The notes under the pieces: generated by a model | What the model saw: only the letters and a program-made list of their open reading frames with translations | Told to the model about the DNA's origin: nothing | Database searches by the model: none | Assembly (NCBI RefSeq): GCF_040730185.1 | Contig: NZ_CP160402.1 | Location: forward strand, 8,184,001 to 8,248,000 | Direction: 5' to 3' | Length of the DNA: 64,000 nucleotides | DNA from: Streptomyces sp. Je 1-332 | Lineage (GTDB): Bacteria > Actinomycetota > Actinomycetes > Streptomycetales > Streptomycetaceae | Shown here: positions 7,348 through 15,500 of the stretch, in pieces | Layout: each line of letters starts with the position of its first letter | Position numbering within the stretch: position 1 is the first letter of the stretch | Translations under genes and position numbers: made by a program

Positions 7348-8943
7348 TCATGCTGGTGGAGTTCCCCGTCTGGCGGGTTCGTCGGGCCCGGCGCAGAAGG
7401 AGTGAGGCGGCGGCGCCCGGGAGCAGGCACCGCCGCCGTGGGAAGTTGCTCTGTCGGCCTGAGTGTTCGCGTGCTTGGGCAGGCAGAACATCAGGGCCCA
7501 CATCAGGGTGAGGAGGCTGCCCACCCACCACACCACGGTGATGAACGCGTCGCGGTTGAGTGCGGCGTCGGGTGAGCCGTTGGTGGTGGCGAAGAACACC
7601 AGGGCGGTCAGCGCGGTGCCCAGCGCGATGCCCAGGTGGATCGCGGTGTTGAACAGGCCCGAGGCGGCCGCGGCGATCCTGTGCGGGACCTTGGCCAGTG
7701 ACAGGTCGGCGAGCGGGCCTCCGACCATGCCGAGGCCGAACCCGATCAGTACCACCGGCGCGGTCATCGCCAGCAGAGTCAGGTCCGGGCTCGCGTTGAT
7801 CTGGATCCCGTAACCGGCCATCGCGGCGATCGTGGTGAGCGCTCCGGCCTGGGGAAGGCGGCGGGCGAAGCGTCCGGCGCTCTTCGCCGCGAGGGACGCG
7901 CCGGCCAGCTCGCCGAGAGAGAGCAGCACGAAGGCCAGGGCGGCGTGGAAGGGGCTCATGCCAAGGCCGCGCTGGAGGTAGAGCGTCCAGGTCATGAAGA
8001 ACAGTCCGCACAGCAGTCCGTGCATCAGCTGCGCGGCCGTGCCCCCGGAGAACTGCCTGCCCTGGAACAGCGACAGGGGTACGAGGGGGGCGTTGTCCTG
8101 CTTGTGCTTCTGGTGGCGCAGGAAGACACCGAGGATGAGGAGTCCTGTGGCGAGCAGGGCGAAGCACCACAGCGGCCAGTGGTGTACGTGTCCTTCGGAG
8201 AGCGGGAAGACGATCAGGACGATGGCTAGAGCGGACAGCCCCATGCCGGTCAGGTCGGAGCGGGCGGCCTTGTTCACGGTCGACTCGGGGATGAACCTGC
8301 GTCCCAGGAGGAGCACGGCGAGGCCGACGGGCACGTTGACCAGGAAGATCGGCCGCCAGGACAGCCCGAACAGGTCTGCCTCGGTGAGCAGACCACCCAT
8401 CACCGGGCCGAGAACGTTGGCAAGCGACATGACGGCCCCGTACAGGCCGAACACTTTGCTGCGGTTCTGGCCCTCGAAGGTGACGTGGAGGGTGGCCAGG
8501 ATCTGCGGGATCATCAGAGCCGCTCCCAGACCCTGGAGCCCGCGGGCGCCGATCAGCACCCCCGGCACGGCAGCCAGGCCGCAGAGCAGCGAGGCCATGG
8601 TGAACACGACGGTGCCGATCAGAAGGAGCTTGCGGCGGCCGTAGAGGTCGCCGAGGCGTCCGCCGGTGATCAGCCCGATGGCGATGGGCAGTGAGTAGCC
8701 GGTGGTCAGCCACTGCACCGTGTCCGGTCCGGCGCCGGTCGACTCCTGGATCGCGGGCAGGGCGGTCAGGACGACCGACTGGTCGATCATGTCCATGAGC
8801 TCGGCGCCCAGCAGTACCAAGAGGGCGATCCAGGCCGTGAGGCCCATCTTCGACAGGCCAGGTGAGGGGCTGGTCGGGGTCTGGGTGGTGTGCTGCGGCT
8901 CGTTGGTGTGCTGCGGCTCGTTGTCGAGCGCGGAGGAAGACAA
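7348..8943 (-). CDS. MFS drug exporter, DHA2 family (14 TM)
   Basis: A major-facilitator exporter of about 531 residues using proton antiport at the cytoplasmic membrane. TM1 carries AELMDMIDQSVV with the membrane Asp typical of DHA2 proteins, and motif A reads GGRLGDLYGRRK. The TTG at 8943 is chosen as start because GGATCAGGAG lies 8 nt upstream; an in-frame extension to 9036 lacks such a site. Residues 6-20 hold a duplicated EPQHTN unit encoded by the 18-bp repeat. The C-terminal tail after the last helix is Gly/Pro/Ser-rich. No adjacent regulator is seen. Likely antibiotic or metabolite efflux; substrate unknown. Confidence 0.9.
   Translation of the reverse strand: MSSSALDNEPQHTNEPQHTTQTPTSPSPGLSKMGLTAWIALLVLLGAELMDMIDQSVVLTALPAIQESTGAGPDTVQWLTTGYSLPIAIGLITGGRLGDLYGRRKLLLIGTVVFTMASLLCGLAAVPGVLIGARGLQGLGAALMIPQILATLHVTFEGQNRSKVFGLYGAVMSLANVLGPVMGGLLTEADLFGLSWRPIFLVNVPVGLAVLLLGRRFIPESTVNKAARSDLTGMGLSALAIVLIVFPLSEGHVHHWPLWCFALLATGLLILGVFLRHQKHKQDNAPLVPLSLFQGRQFSGGTAAQLMHGLLCGLFFMTWTLYLQRGLGMSPFHAALAFVLLSLGELAGASLAAKSAGRFARRLPQAGALTTIAAMAGYGIQINASPDLTLLAMTAPVVLIGFGLGMVGGPLADLSLAKVPHRIAAAASGLFNTAIHLGIALGTALTALVFFATTNGSPDAALNRDAFITVVWWVGSLLTLMWALMFCLPKHANTQADRATSHGGGACSRAPPPHSFCAGPDEPARRGTPPA
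8888..8923. repeat. 18-bp tandem duplication in MFS N-terminus
   Basis: Two exact 18-bp copies in frame within the cytosolic N-terminal tail of the MFS exporter, giving two copies of EPQHTN/T. Confidence 0.9.
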
Positions 8944-9510
8944 GGCGGGAACTCCTGATCCAAAGAAGGGGGAGCCTGCCGACAGCCGCACCGGGGCCGG
9001 AAAACACGAAACCCGGGGCAGACGGCAGAGCTGCACCCGGGACAGAAAGACTGCGGGGGAGGGTGAAGCAACTCAGGCCAGCGCGACGTCCGCCCCAGAA
9101 CACGTGCGAGACAACAGCACGTGGGGAACGCGGACGACTACATGGCCTGGTTGATAGGACGTCACCTCGAGATCGACGCAGAAGGAACAGGAAATCCGGT
9201 CACTGCCACCGACACCTCGGCGGCAGAGCCACCCGTCGAGTGTACGGCACCGTGTGTATGACAGCAGGTGCTGCTCGGGTATAGGGCACAGAGTCCGATG
9301 GATTGGGAAGCCGCCGATCGCATCACTGAGGCGGCACCGCGGGGTCCGGAGAGCGACGCCGCTGTGGCCGGGCTCTCAGGGGCTAGCCGCAGGGGCTAGC
9401 CGCAGGGGCTAGCCGGATGGCGCGCGGCTGGTGCGAGGGCAGAAGTTGAGGGCGGTCGGCAGCGCGGTCCATGGAGGAGCTGGCTGGCCGTGGGCGTGCG
9501 CTGGTGATCG
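8944..9510. other. Non-coding stretch upstream of MFS gene
   Basis: Holds the MFS leader (the frame is open but lacks a ribosome-binding site) and a 13-bp tandem repeat at 9378-9415. No gene supported on either strand. Confidence 0.6.
9378..9415. repeat. 13-bp tandem repeat, about 2.9 copies
   Basis: Unit AGGGGCTAGCCGC repeated three times, the last incomplete. Each unit contains the palindrome GGCTAGCC, giving evenly spaced inverted-repeat cores just beyond the 3' end of the SDR gene. Could be slippage or a hairpin end region. Confidence 0.85.
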
Positions 9511-10257
9511 TCAGGCAGGCGCGGCACCGACCAGGCCGCCGTCGATGACGAGGTCCTGGCCGTTGACGTAGGAAGCGTCGGACGAGGCGAGGAATGCCAC
9601 GGCCGCGGCGACTTCTTCCGGGCGGCCGAAGCGGCCGGCGACGATCTGGCCGGTGACCGCCGCCGCCTCCGCTTCGGTCAGCGCGTCGGCGGGGTACATC
9701 GGGGTGTCGATGTAGCCGGGGCTGACGGAGTTGACGCGTATGCCGCGCGGGGCGAGTGCGGCGGCGAGGGTTCGGGCCAGGTTGTGCACGGCGGCTTTGG
9801 TCGCCGCGTAGAGAGTCAGGACGCTGTTGCCCCGGTGCAGGGTCCAGGAGGCGTTGATGACGATCGAGCCTTGGTCGGCCAGCAGCGGCAGTGCCTTTTG
9901 GACGGTGAAGAACACGCCCTTGAAGTTGACGTCGACGCCGTGGTCGAAGTCAGGTTCGGTGATGTTCTCGAACGGCAGGAATGTCCCGGCGCCCGCGTTC
10001 GCGAAGAGGCCGTCGAGCCGGCCGTGACGGTCCCGTACGGTCTCCATCAGTGCGTCGACCGCGCTGAGGTCGGCGACGTCGGCCACGATCCCCGAGGCCC
10101 TGGGGCCGATCTCCTGGACGGCAAAGTCCACCCGTGCGCGGGTGCGGCCGGTGACGATGACACGGGCATCCTCGGCGACGAGGCGGTGTGCGGTGGCCAG
10201 GCCCATGCCGCTGGTGCCGCCGGTGATGAGGACGGTCTTGTCGGTGAAGCGGTTCAT
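9511..10257 (-). CDS. Short-chain dehydrogenase/reductase
   Basis: A complete 248-residue classical SDR. Cofactor motif TGGTSGMG at 12-19, NAG at 87-89, catalytic Ser137, Tyr150 and Lys154, and a C-terminal YVNGQDLVIDGG. Residues GRTR after beta-2 favour NADPH. It is last of a three-gene operon: its start overlaps the hydrolase stop by 4 bp, and the hydrolase overlaps the oxidoreductase likewise. Together these suggest a small catabolic or detoxification pathway acting on a ketone or quinone-like compound, under the divergent LysR regulator at 12262. Confidence 0.93.
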   Translation of the reverse strand: MNRFTDKTVLITGGTSGMGLATAHRLVAEDARVIVTGRTRARVDFAVQEIGPRASGIVADVADLSAVDALMETVRDRHGRLDGLFANAGAGTFLPFENITEPDFDHGVDVNFKGVFFTVQKALPLLADQGSIVINASWTLHRGNSVLTLYAATKAAVHNLARTLAAALAPRGIRVNSVSPGYIDTPMYPADALTEAEAAAVTGQIVAGRFGRPEEVAAAVAFLASSDASYVNGQDLVIDGGLVGAAPA

Positions 10258-11255
10258 GCCGGTGTTCCCGTCAGGGTGTGCGTGAGGTGGTCGCTGAGGT
10301 GGGGCAGCCAGTCGGGCCGTGCGTTGCCCAGGAGGTGGTCTCCGTGCGGGACGGACAGATAACTGCCGTGCGGCGCCAGGCGAGCCAGTCGCTCACCGTT
10401 CGCCACGCCGGGGATGGCGTCCTGTTCGCCTTCCACGACCAGCAGCGGGGCCACGATGCGGGGTGCCAGGGCGGCGAGGTCCACGTGGCGTGCGAACTCG
10501 TGGGCGGCGGCGGCTCCTCCGGCGCGCTGGGTCATGATGTCCCGTACCGGCGGGGGCAGTTCCTCCCAGTCGAGACGGAAGGGACCGCTGACGGTGGCGA
10601 CGGCCGCCACGCGCGGCTCCAGCGCCGCGGCCCGGGCCGCGAAGTATCCGCCCAGGCTCAGGCCGACGAGCCCGATGCGTGCGACGCCGAGCGTGTCGAT
10701 GACCCGGCCCACGACCCGCTCGTAGTCCGGCACGAAGGTGGTGGTGGCCGCGAGCACGCCCTGTCCGGGGCCGTCCATCGCGAACACCGCAAGTCCCCTG
10801 GCCAGCAGCGCGGAGGCCAGGTCGAGGAACTCCTCCTTGGCCGAGTTCAGGCCGGGGACGACGACTACGGTTCCCGGGGCGTCGGCGGGGCCGCGCAGCC
10901 AGCCGGTGAATCCCTCGCCGCTCACCCGCCGCGCATCGGGCTCCAAGACGGTGAGCGCCCGGCCAAAGGCGTGATCCGCCTCGGCGGCAGCCCGTGGTGC
11001 TTCCGTATAAGGCGCCAGGGTGGCCAGGTGGAACCAGCGGGCCGCCATCAGCAGGTACTCACCCGCTGAGCGGGGAGATCCTGCATTCTCCGCATTCTCC
11101 GCGCGCTGGAGGTAGCCGTGTCCGGTGTGCAGGAAGGACGGCCCCCAGTCGCCGAGGGAGCTGAGGCTGTCGGTGACGCGCCGGTACTCGTGCGGGTCCA
11201 CGCCCGCACCGGTGGCGCGTGTCCACTGGGCGGCAGCGAAGTCGGTGGCGTTCAT
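10254..11255 (-). CDS. Alpha/beta hydrolase, dihydropseudooxynicotine-hydrolase/FrsA-like
   Basis: A 333-residue hydrolase with an N-terminal helical cap of about 120 residues, then the catalytic domain: VVPGLNSAKEEF at 133-143 (oxyanion), DGPGQG at 161-166, nucleophile Ser200 in GLSLGG, Asp279 (GEQDA) and His307 (HGDH). The cap-first architecture and the DGPGQG motif match the C-C bond-cleaving hydrolases related to 2,6-dihydropseudooxynicotine hydrolase. Middle gene of the operon, with 4-bp overlaps on both sides indicating translational coupling. Natural substrate unknown. Confidence 0.88.
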   Translation of the reverse strand: MNATDFAAAQWTRATGAGVDPHEYRRVTDSLSSLGDWGPSFLHTGHGYLQRAENAENAGSPRSAGEYLLMAARWFHLATLAPYTEAPRAAAEADHAFGRALTVLEPDARRVSGEGFTGWLRGPADAPGTVVVVPGLNSAKEEFLDLASALLARGLAVFAMDGPGQGVLAATTTFVPDYERVVGRVIDTLGVARIGLVGLSLGGYFAARAAALEPRVAAVATVSGPFRLDWEELPPPVRDIMTQRAGGAAAAHEFARHVDLAALAPRIVAPLLVVEGEQDAIPGVANGERLARLAPHGSYLSVPHGDHLLGNARPDWLPHLSDHLTHTLTGTPA

Positions 11256-12172
11256 CGTGTTCCTTCGGTCAGCAGTACGGCCTTGCCGCGTATCCGGCGC
11301 TCTCGCAGGTCGACCAGGGTGTCGGCGGTCTGACCCCAGTCGGTGATGCTGCCGATCTCCGGGTGCAGCCGGCCCTGTTCCACGAGGCGTACCAGTGTCG
11401 CGAGGTCGAAGCCGTAGGGGGCGCCGGCGTAGTGGAAGTGCTGGATGGTGACGCGCTCGGGCCCGCCAAGGAGCTGGAAGAAGTCGAGAGTCACCGGCGT
11501 GCGGCTCGCCTGACCGAACCAGACGAGCAGGCCGCCCGGGCGCACCTTCGACAGCGCGAGGGGCAGATCCGGCCCGCCCGTGGACTCAAGTACGACATCG
11601 AACGGTCCCTGGGCCGCCGCGACCTCGTGCACCACCGTCGCGCCCAGCTCCGCGAGCCGCTCGCCGCGCACCGGCGTGGCCGTCACCGCGGTCACCTCGG
11701 CTCCCGCGCCGAGGGCCAGCTCGGTGACGTAGTGGCCGACACCCCCCGAGGCGCCGGTCAGCAGCACCCGCCGCCCTGCCAGGGGACCAGCCGTCCGCAG
11801 CAGCCGCAGGGCAGTGATCCCGGCCAGGGGCAGGGCCGCCGCCCGTGCGCTGTCGATGCTGTCCGGGAGCACCGCGAGCGAGTGCGTGGGCACGGCGACG
11901 TACTCCGCCCAGCCGCCCTGCGCCGGGTGCCCCACCACACGGGTGCCGATACCGGGGCCCGAGCCGTCGGCTGCCGCCTGCACGACGAGCCCTGCGACGT
12001 CTTTGCCGGGCAGCGACCCCGGCCGAGGGTGTTCGAGCAGGAAGATCTCGCCTCGGTTCGGGGCGAACGCCTCGACCTTGACCAGTGCTTCACCGGGCTC
12101 CGGCAGCGGCTGGGGGACCTCGGCCAAGACGACCGGACGGGCCGCCTCTCCCGTGGGAATCAGTCTTTGCAT
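11252..12172 (-). CDS. Zinc-independent quinone oxidoreductase / MDR alcohol dehydrogenase
   Basis: A 306-residue medium-chain oxidoreductase from ATG 12172. N-terminal GroES-like domain (VKVEAFAPNRGEIFLLEHPRPGS, PGKDVAG) lacks the structural and catalytic Zn cysteines, as in quinone oxidoreductases. The Rossmann motif LLTGASGGVGHYV uses NADPH in this family. First gene of the operon; its stop overlaps the next gene's start by 4 bp. The open frame extends across the operator to 12247, but the real start must lie downstream of the palindrome. Divergent LysR regulator begins 89 bp away. Confidence 0.9.
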   Translation of the reverse strand: MQRLIPTGEAARPVVLAEVPQPLPEPGEALVKVEAFAPNRGEIFLLEHPRPGSLPGKDVAGLVVQAAADGSGPGIGTRVVGHPAQGGWAEYVAVPTHSLAVLPDSIDSARAAALPLAGITALRLLRTAGPLAGRRVLLTGASGGVGHYVTELALGAGAEVTAVTATPVRGERLAELGATVVHEVAAAQGPFDVVLESTGGPDLPLALSKVRPGGLLVWFGQASRTPVTLDFFQLLGGPERVTIQHFHYAGAPYGFDLATLVRLVEQGRLHPEIGSITDWGQTADTLVDLRERRIRGKAVLLTEGTR

Positions 12173-12229
12173 GGAGAGGATGCAACCCCCGCGGCCGCCC
12201 CGCGATCCAACAACGAACGAGCAAAGCCG

Positions 12230-12244
12230 ACAACCTTTGGTTGT
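12230..12244. promoter_or_regulatory. Perfect LysR-type palindrome between divergent genes
   Basis: ACAACC-TTT-GGTTGT, a perfect 6-3-6 inverted repeat, 17 bp before the LysR start codon and 57 bp before the oxidoreductase start. Position and form fit the recognition site of an autorepressing LysR-type regulator that controls the divergent operon. Confidence 0.7.
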
Positions 12245-12261
12245 CACCTATGGTGGGAGCC

Positions 12262-13212
12262 ATGGATCTCGACGTGGCGCAGGTACGTGCCTTCGTTCGC
12301 ACCGCCGAGGAACTGCACTTCGGGCGGGCGGCCGAGACGCTCGCCATCTCCCAGCAGGCGCTGTCCAAGAGGATCGCGCGGCTTGAATCGCTGCTCGGTA
12401 CCGAACTGTTCCAGCGCGGCGGCACCGGCGTACGCCTCACCGAGGCCGGCCAGCGTTTCCTCCCACCGGCGCGGCAGACCCTGGCCGCCGCCGACGCAGC
12501 AGTCGCGGCAGCGGTCGGCAAGGACCGGCCACTGCGCGTAGACGTCTGGGGGCACCTCTACGCACCCATGCGGACGCTCGCTCAAGTCGCCGGACGAGCC
12601 GGAGAGTTGACGTTGGGTCACGGCCGCGATCTGCCGTCGGTGGCGACGGCACTGCTGCACGGCGACATCGACGCGGCTTTCGGCCGGGTCCACCCTCCGC
12701 TCTCCGCCGGGCTAGCGCACCGCCTTGTCCGCCTCGAACCGGTGGACGCCGTACTGAGCGCGGACCATCCGCTCGCAGCCGAACCGGCGCTGCGACCGGA
12801 CGAGTTGCGCGACAGCGTGCTGTGGGCGCCCGGTGCGCTGGACCGGCTCGACTTCCTCCACCGGTTCGCCGACCGATTCGCCCTCCACAACACGGCCACG
12901 AGCGTCAACCTCGGGCTCGCCCACTTCCTCGCCGAGGTAGCAGAAGAACCACGACGCTTCTCACTGCTGCCCGCCGACGTGCCACTGCCCGAGGTCCACG
13001 GACTGCGCACCGTCCCCCTGGTCGACCCCACCCCGCTGTACGCCTGGTCACTGCTGTGGCGCACCGGCAACGGACACCCGGGGCTGAACAGCCTCACCAC
13101 GGCCTGTGCGGCAGAAGCCGGGCGAAGCCGATGGCTGGAATACGACCCGGCTCGCGACTGGCTGCCCGAACGACCCACGAACCCTCCCGAACGCCGGGAC
13201 GACCCGCATTGA
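12262..13212 (+). CDS. LysR-family transcriptional regulator
   Basis: A 316-residue LysR regulator beginning MDLDVAQVRAFVRTAEEL, with the helix-turn-helix at about 18-40 (FGRAAETLAISQQALSKRI). Start at ATG 12262 is supported by GGTGGGAG just upstream; the frame is open further upstream without a start that makes sense. It faces away from the oxidoreductase/hydrolase/SDR operon and shares its palindromic control region. The C-terminal tail (RDWLPERPTNPPERR) is Pro-rich. Effector domain is shorter in helical content than usual but continuous. Confidence 0.92.
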   Translation: MDLDVAQVRAFVRTAEELHFGRAAETLAISQQALSKRIARLESLLGTELFQRGGTGVRLTEAGQRFLPPARQTLAAADAAVAAAVGKDRPLRVDVWGHLYAPMRTLAQVAGRAGELTLGHGRDLPSVATALLHGDIDAAFGRVHPPLSAGLAHRLVRLEPVDAVLSADHPLAAEPALRPDELRDSVLWAPGALDRLDFLHRFADRFALHNTATSVNLGLAHFLAEVAEEPRRFSLLPADVPLPEVHGLRTVPLVDPTPLYAWSLLWRTGNGHPGLNSLTTACAAEAGRSRWLEYDPARDWLPERPTNPPERRDDPH

Positions 13213-13650
13213 GCAGCACCGCCTCAAGTGTTGCCGCCCTTGTGCAACCCGGGCGCGATCCAGTCAGGACTGCCACGGCCGGGTGGACATCCGCACCGAC
13301 CTGATCGGCCGATTCCGTCGGGAAACGGGTTCATCGTGATCCAGGTGAGCCCGTTTCGTCGGTGCCCGCAGACGCCTTTCGTCGGCGCCCCAATCTGGAT
13401 AGGGCACCACTACGCCCTCACCTCCTTCCAGCGGAGGACCTCACTCAGAGTGCGTGACCTCAGCATCCGCAGACGCCCGTTTGCTCAAGAACCGCCGGCA
13501 CAGGCTCTGTTCATCGGACTCGGATTCGTGCGTTCCCGCAGCACCCGGTGCTCACAGAACCGCGGAACTCCTCTTCCACGTCCCCACCGAACGGAGGGAG
13601 AAGAACAGCGTCGCAATCGCTTCCAGCGAGCCGTCGGCGGCTGGACCAAG
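13213..13650. other. Gene-free stretch
   Basis: No coding region supported. Contains two direct TTTCGTCGG copies about 25 bp apart. It ends at an IstB remnant and may be mostly insertion-sequence debris. Confidence 0.5.
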
Positions 13651-13785
13651 ACCTTCACCGACCTCCGCCTCTGCGCGGCCATCGTCGACAGCCTCACCTT
13701 CAACGGCACCATCATCGAGACCGTCACCGACTCCTACCGCCTCGCCAGCACACGGGCCCGAGCGGAACAGACCGCAGAGGGCTGA
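13651..13785 (+). pseudogene. IstB-like ATPase C-terminal remnant (IS21 family)
   Basis: About 45 codons in one frame read TFTDLRLCAAIVDSLTFNG, then TIIETVTDSYRLASTRA, ending in a stop. This matches the C-terminal end of IstB helper ATPases (WTKTFTDPRLCAAIVDRL..DSYRLA pattern). No Walker motifs or IstA are present, so only the 3' tip of an IS21-type element survives. Confidence 0.7.
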
Positions 13786-13837
13786 TCAACCACTTCAACG
13801 CCTGGCCGGCAGCCGCTGAAGACCGGCCAGGCCGAAG

Positions 13838-14476
13838 TCACGCTAGCGGGACACGATCTGGGGCCAAGGGCCCGGCGTCCAGATGGGCTGCGATGCGCCT
13901 GATGGTCCGGGTGTTGTCCTCGAAGAGGTGTGCTTGCATGCCTGCCGCCCGGGCGGCCTCGACGTTGACCTCGACATCGTCGATGAACAGGCAGTTTTCC
14001 GGCCGCACGTTCAAGTTGGCGCAAGCGATCTCGAAGGCACGCAGGTCGGGCTTCTCAATGCCGATCTCGTGGGAGTAGACAATCTGCTCCACCAATTCGT
14101 CGAAGTGATACAGCGTCGACTCTCGCTCGCGGGCGCCGACGAAGCTGTTGCTCAGGATGCCCAGCCTGCAGCGTCCGTGCAGCCCCCGCACATAGTCGAT
14201 GAGGTCCTCGTTCGGCGTCCCCAGATACTCCGCCCAGAGCTCAGCCATGAAGGCTTGTCCCTGGGGACCGTCGAGGCCCAGACGAACCGCCACCTGCTCA
14301 TGCACCTCTCGCTCGCTGATGCTCCCGACGCTCCCGGCCCGCCACACGTCGCGCATCCGGTCATGGACAGTGCCCAGTGGCAGCTCCAGCCGCTCTTCCC
14401 ACCGTTGCACCCATCCAGTTTCCGGCGTGATCTCCAACACGCCGCCGATGTCGAGAATGACGCAGGTCGCGGTCAC
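13838..14476 (-). CDS. HAD-superfamily hydrolase (subfamily IA)
   Basis: A 212-residue haloacid-dehalogenase-like hydrolase. Motif I is LDIGGVLE at 8-15, motif II LSNS near 109, motif III EKPD near 140 and motif IV FIDDVEVNV near 165, all in order. The second Asp of motif I is replaced by Gly (DxG), as in the epoxide-hydrolase-like HAD group, which often act as phosphatases on sugar or nucleotide phosphates. Cap domain type C1 spans about 18-85. Single gene; no operon partner. Substrate unknown. Confidence 0.88.
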   Translation of the reverse strand: MTATCVILDIGGVLEITPETGWVQRWEERLELPLGTVHDRMRDVWRAGSVGSISEREVHEQVAVRLGLDGPQGQAFMAELWAEYLGTPNEDLIDYVRGLHGRCRLGILSNSFVGARERESTLYHFDELVEQIVYSHEIGIEKPDLRAFEIACANLNVRPENCLFIDDVEVNVEAARAAGMQAHLFEDNTRTIRRIAAHLDAGPLAPDRVPLA

Positions 14477-14730
14477 GCGAACCCCCCTCTTCGTCCTTGA
14501 CCAGCGAGCACAGACCGCCCGCTCATGTGATCGACAGACACTGTCGTCTCCCGCTCTGGGGCAAGGTCAAGCGATCTTCGAAGCTTGTGACAGCCCTGTC
14601 GCAACCCGCCGACCCGACTCACCTCAGTCAGCAGGTGCCTTCAAACTCGGGCTCTGGCTCAACTTCTGTGGTGCGTGCACGCTGTGTAATGAGGTGGGGA
14701 GGATGGTTCCGGCTGGTTAGGCTCCGAGTT

Positions 14731-15273
14731 GTGAGCGGACCGGTGTTGGTGATCGAGTTGGCGGAGACCCTTCCCCGCGCGGCGATTCAGCGGCTCCGCG
14801 ACCTTCTGGTTCGCTCGTCGACACGGTATGAGGAGAAGCGGGTCGGCGAGTACGACCTGCACATTCACGTGGAGAGCCTCGGCATCTCGGAGGCCGGGGG
14901 CGTCGACGGAAGCCGGCCCGTCCTGGTCTCCGTCACGGGGCCCGGCATCGGCGACGAGTCCGTATTCGAGGCCGAGCACGCCGATGAAGTCGATCAGGAG
15001 TCTCTTATCGGCTTCACGCCGACCCATGCCGTCAATGTCGTCGCCTTCTGCAACCGTCCAGTTGACCATGTCGTCACGGCTCTGCTGACCGCCGCCGTTA
15101 TCGACGCGATCGGTGGAGTCGTCAACGCCGAACTAAGGGAGGACCAAGTGCCAATGGTGGTCGGCCTTCCCGGCGTCATCGCCACGACGACCGGTCTGTG
15201 GCCTGCCGCGTATGGTTCGGCGGAGTTCCTCAGAGCATGGGCTCAGCAGCCCAGCTTCCGGTTGCTGAAGTAG
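14731..15273 (+). CDS. DUF6368-type protein
   Basis: Start set at GTG 14731 (VSGPVLVIELAETLPRA), giving 180 residues, the length I expect for this Streptomyces family, which I recall as DUF6368. The open frame extends upstream to 14497 but that part looks non-coding. Features: helix LPRAAIQRLRDLL, strand YDLHIHVESLGI, FCNRPVDHVVTALLTAAVIDAIGG, and the terminal FLRAWAQQPSFRLLK. These small proteins often occur near SUKH-type immunity genes, so an immunity-like role is possible. Family name is from memory and should be checked. Confidence 0.65.
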   Translation: MSGPVLVIELAETLPRAAIQRLRDLLVRSSTRYEEKRVGEYDLHIHVESLGISEAGGVDGSRPVLVSVTGPGIGDESVFEAEHADEVDQESLIGFTPTHAVNVVAFCNRPVDHVVTALLTAAVIDAIGGVVNAELREDQVPMVVGLPGVIATTTGLWPAAYGSAEFLRAWAQQPSFRLLK

Positions 15274-15290
15274 CCGGAACTCGGCCAGCC

Positions 15291-15480
15291 AGCTCAGGCG
15301 AGTAGTACCCGCTTGCGCAACAGACTGAGGCCCGCGGCCGAACATCTGGCGCTTGAGCATTTTGATCCGGTTGACATGCCCTTCGACGACGCCAGAACTT
15401 CAGGGCAGAGTGAGGCCGACGATGACGGCGTCGCGGTCGCGGTCGATGCCCACGGTGAGGGTGGGGAGGCTGGGCAGGCG
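15291..15480 (-). pseudogene. ISL3-family transposase C-terminal remnant
   Basis: On the minus strand one frame reads GIDRDRDAVIVGLTLP, a stop, then SSGVVEGHVNRIKMLKRQMFG, followed after a frame change by LLRKRVLLA and a stop. This is the end of ISL3 transposases (GLTLPWSSGVVEG..NRIKMLKRQM). The internal TGA replaces the conserved Trp, and there is a frameshift near 15325, so it is dead. It abuts the 3' end of the repeat-protein gene and probably truncated it. Confidence 0.8.
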
Positions 15481-15500
15481 TCCTGCCGGACGGCGGCGAG

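Noticed and set aside
7265..9103. A 612-codon minus-strand frame overlapping the MFS gene
   Set aside because: Same strand but a different frame from the MFS gene; Arg/Pro/Ala-rich and lacks membrane helices.
11219..12541. A 440-codon plus-strand frame
   Set aside because: Antisense to the oxidoreductase gene and crosses the LysR operator; no ribosome-binding site or family pattern.
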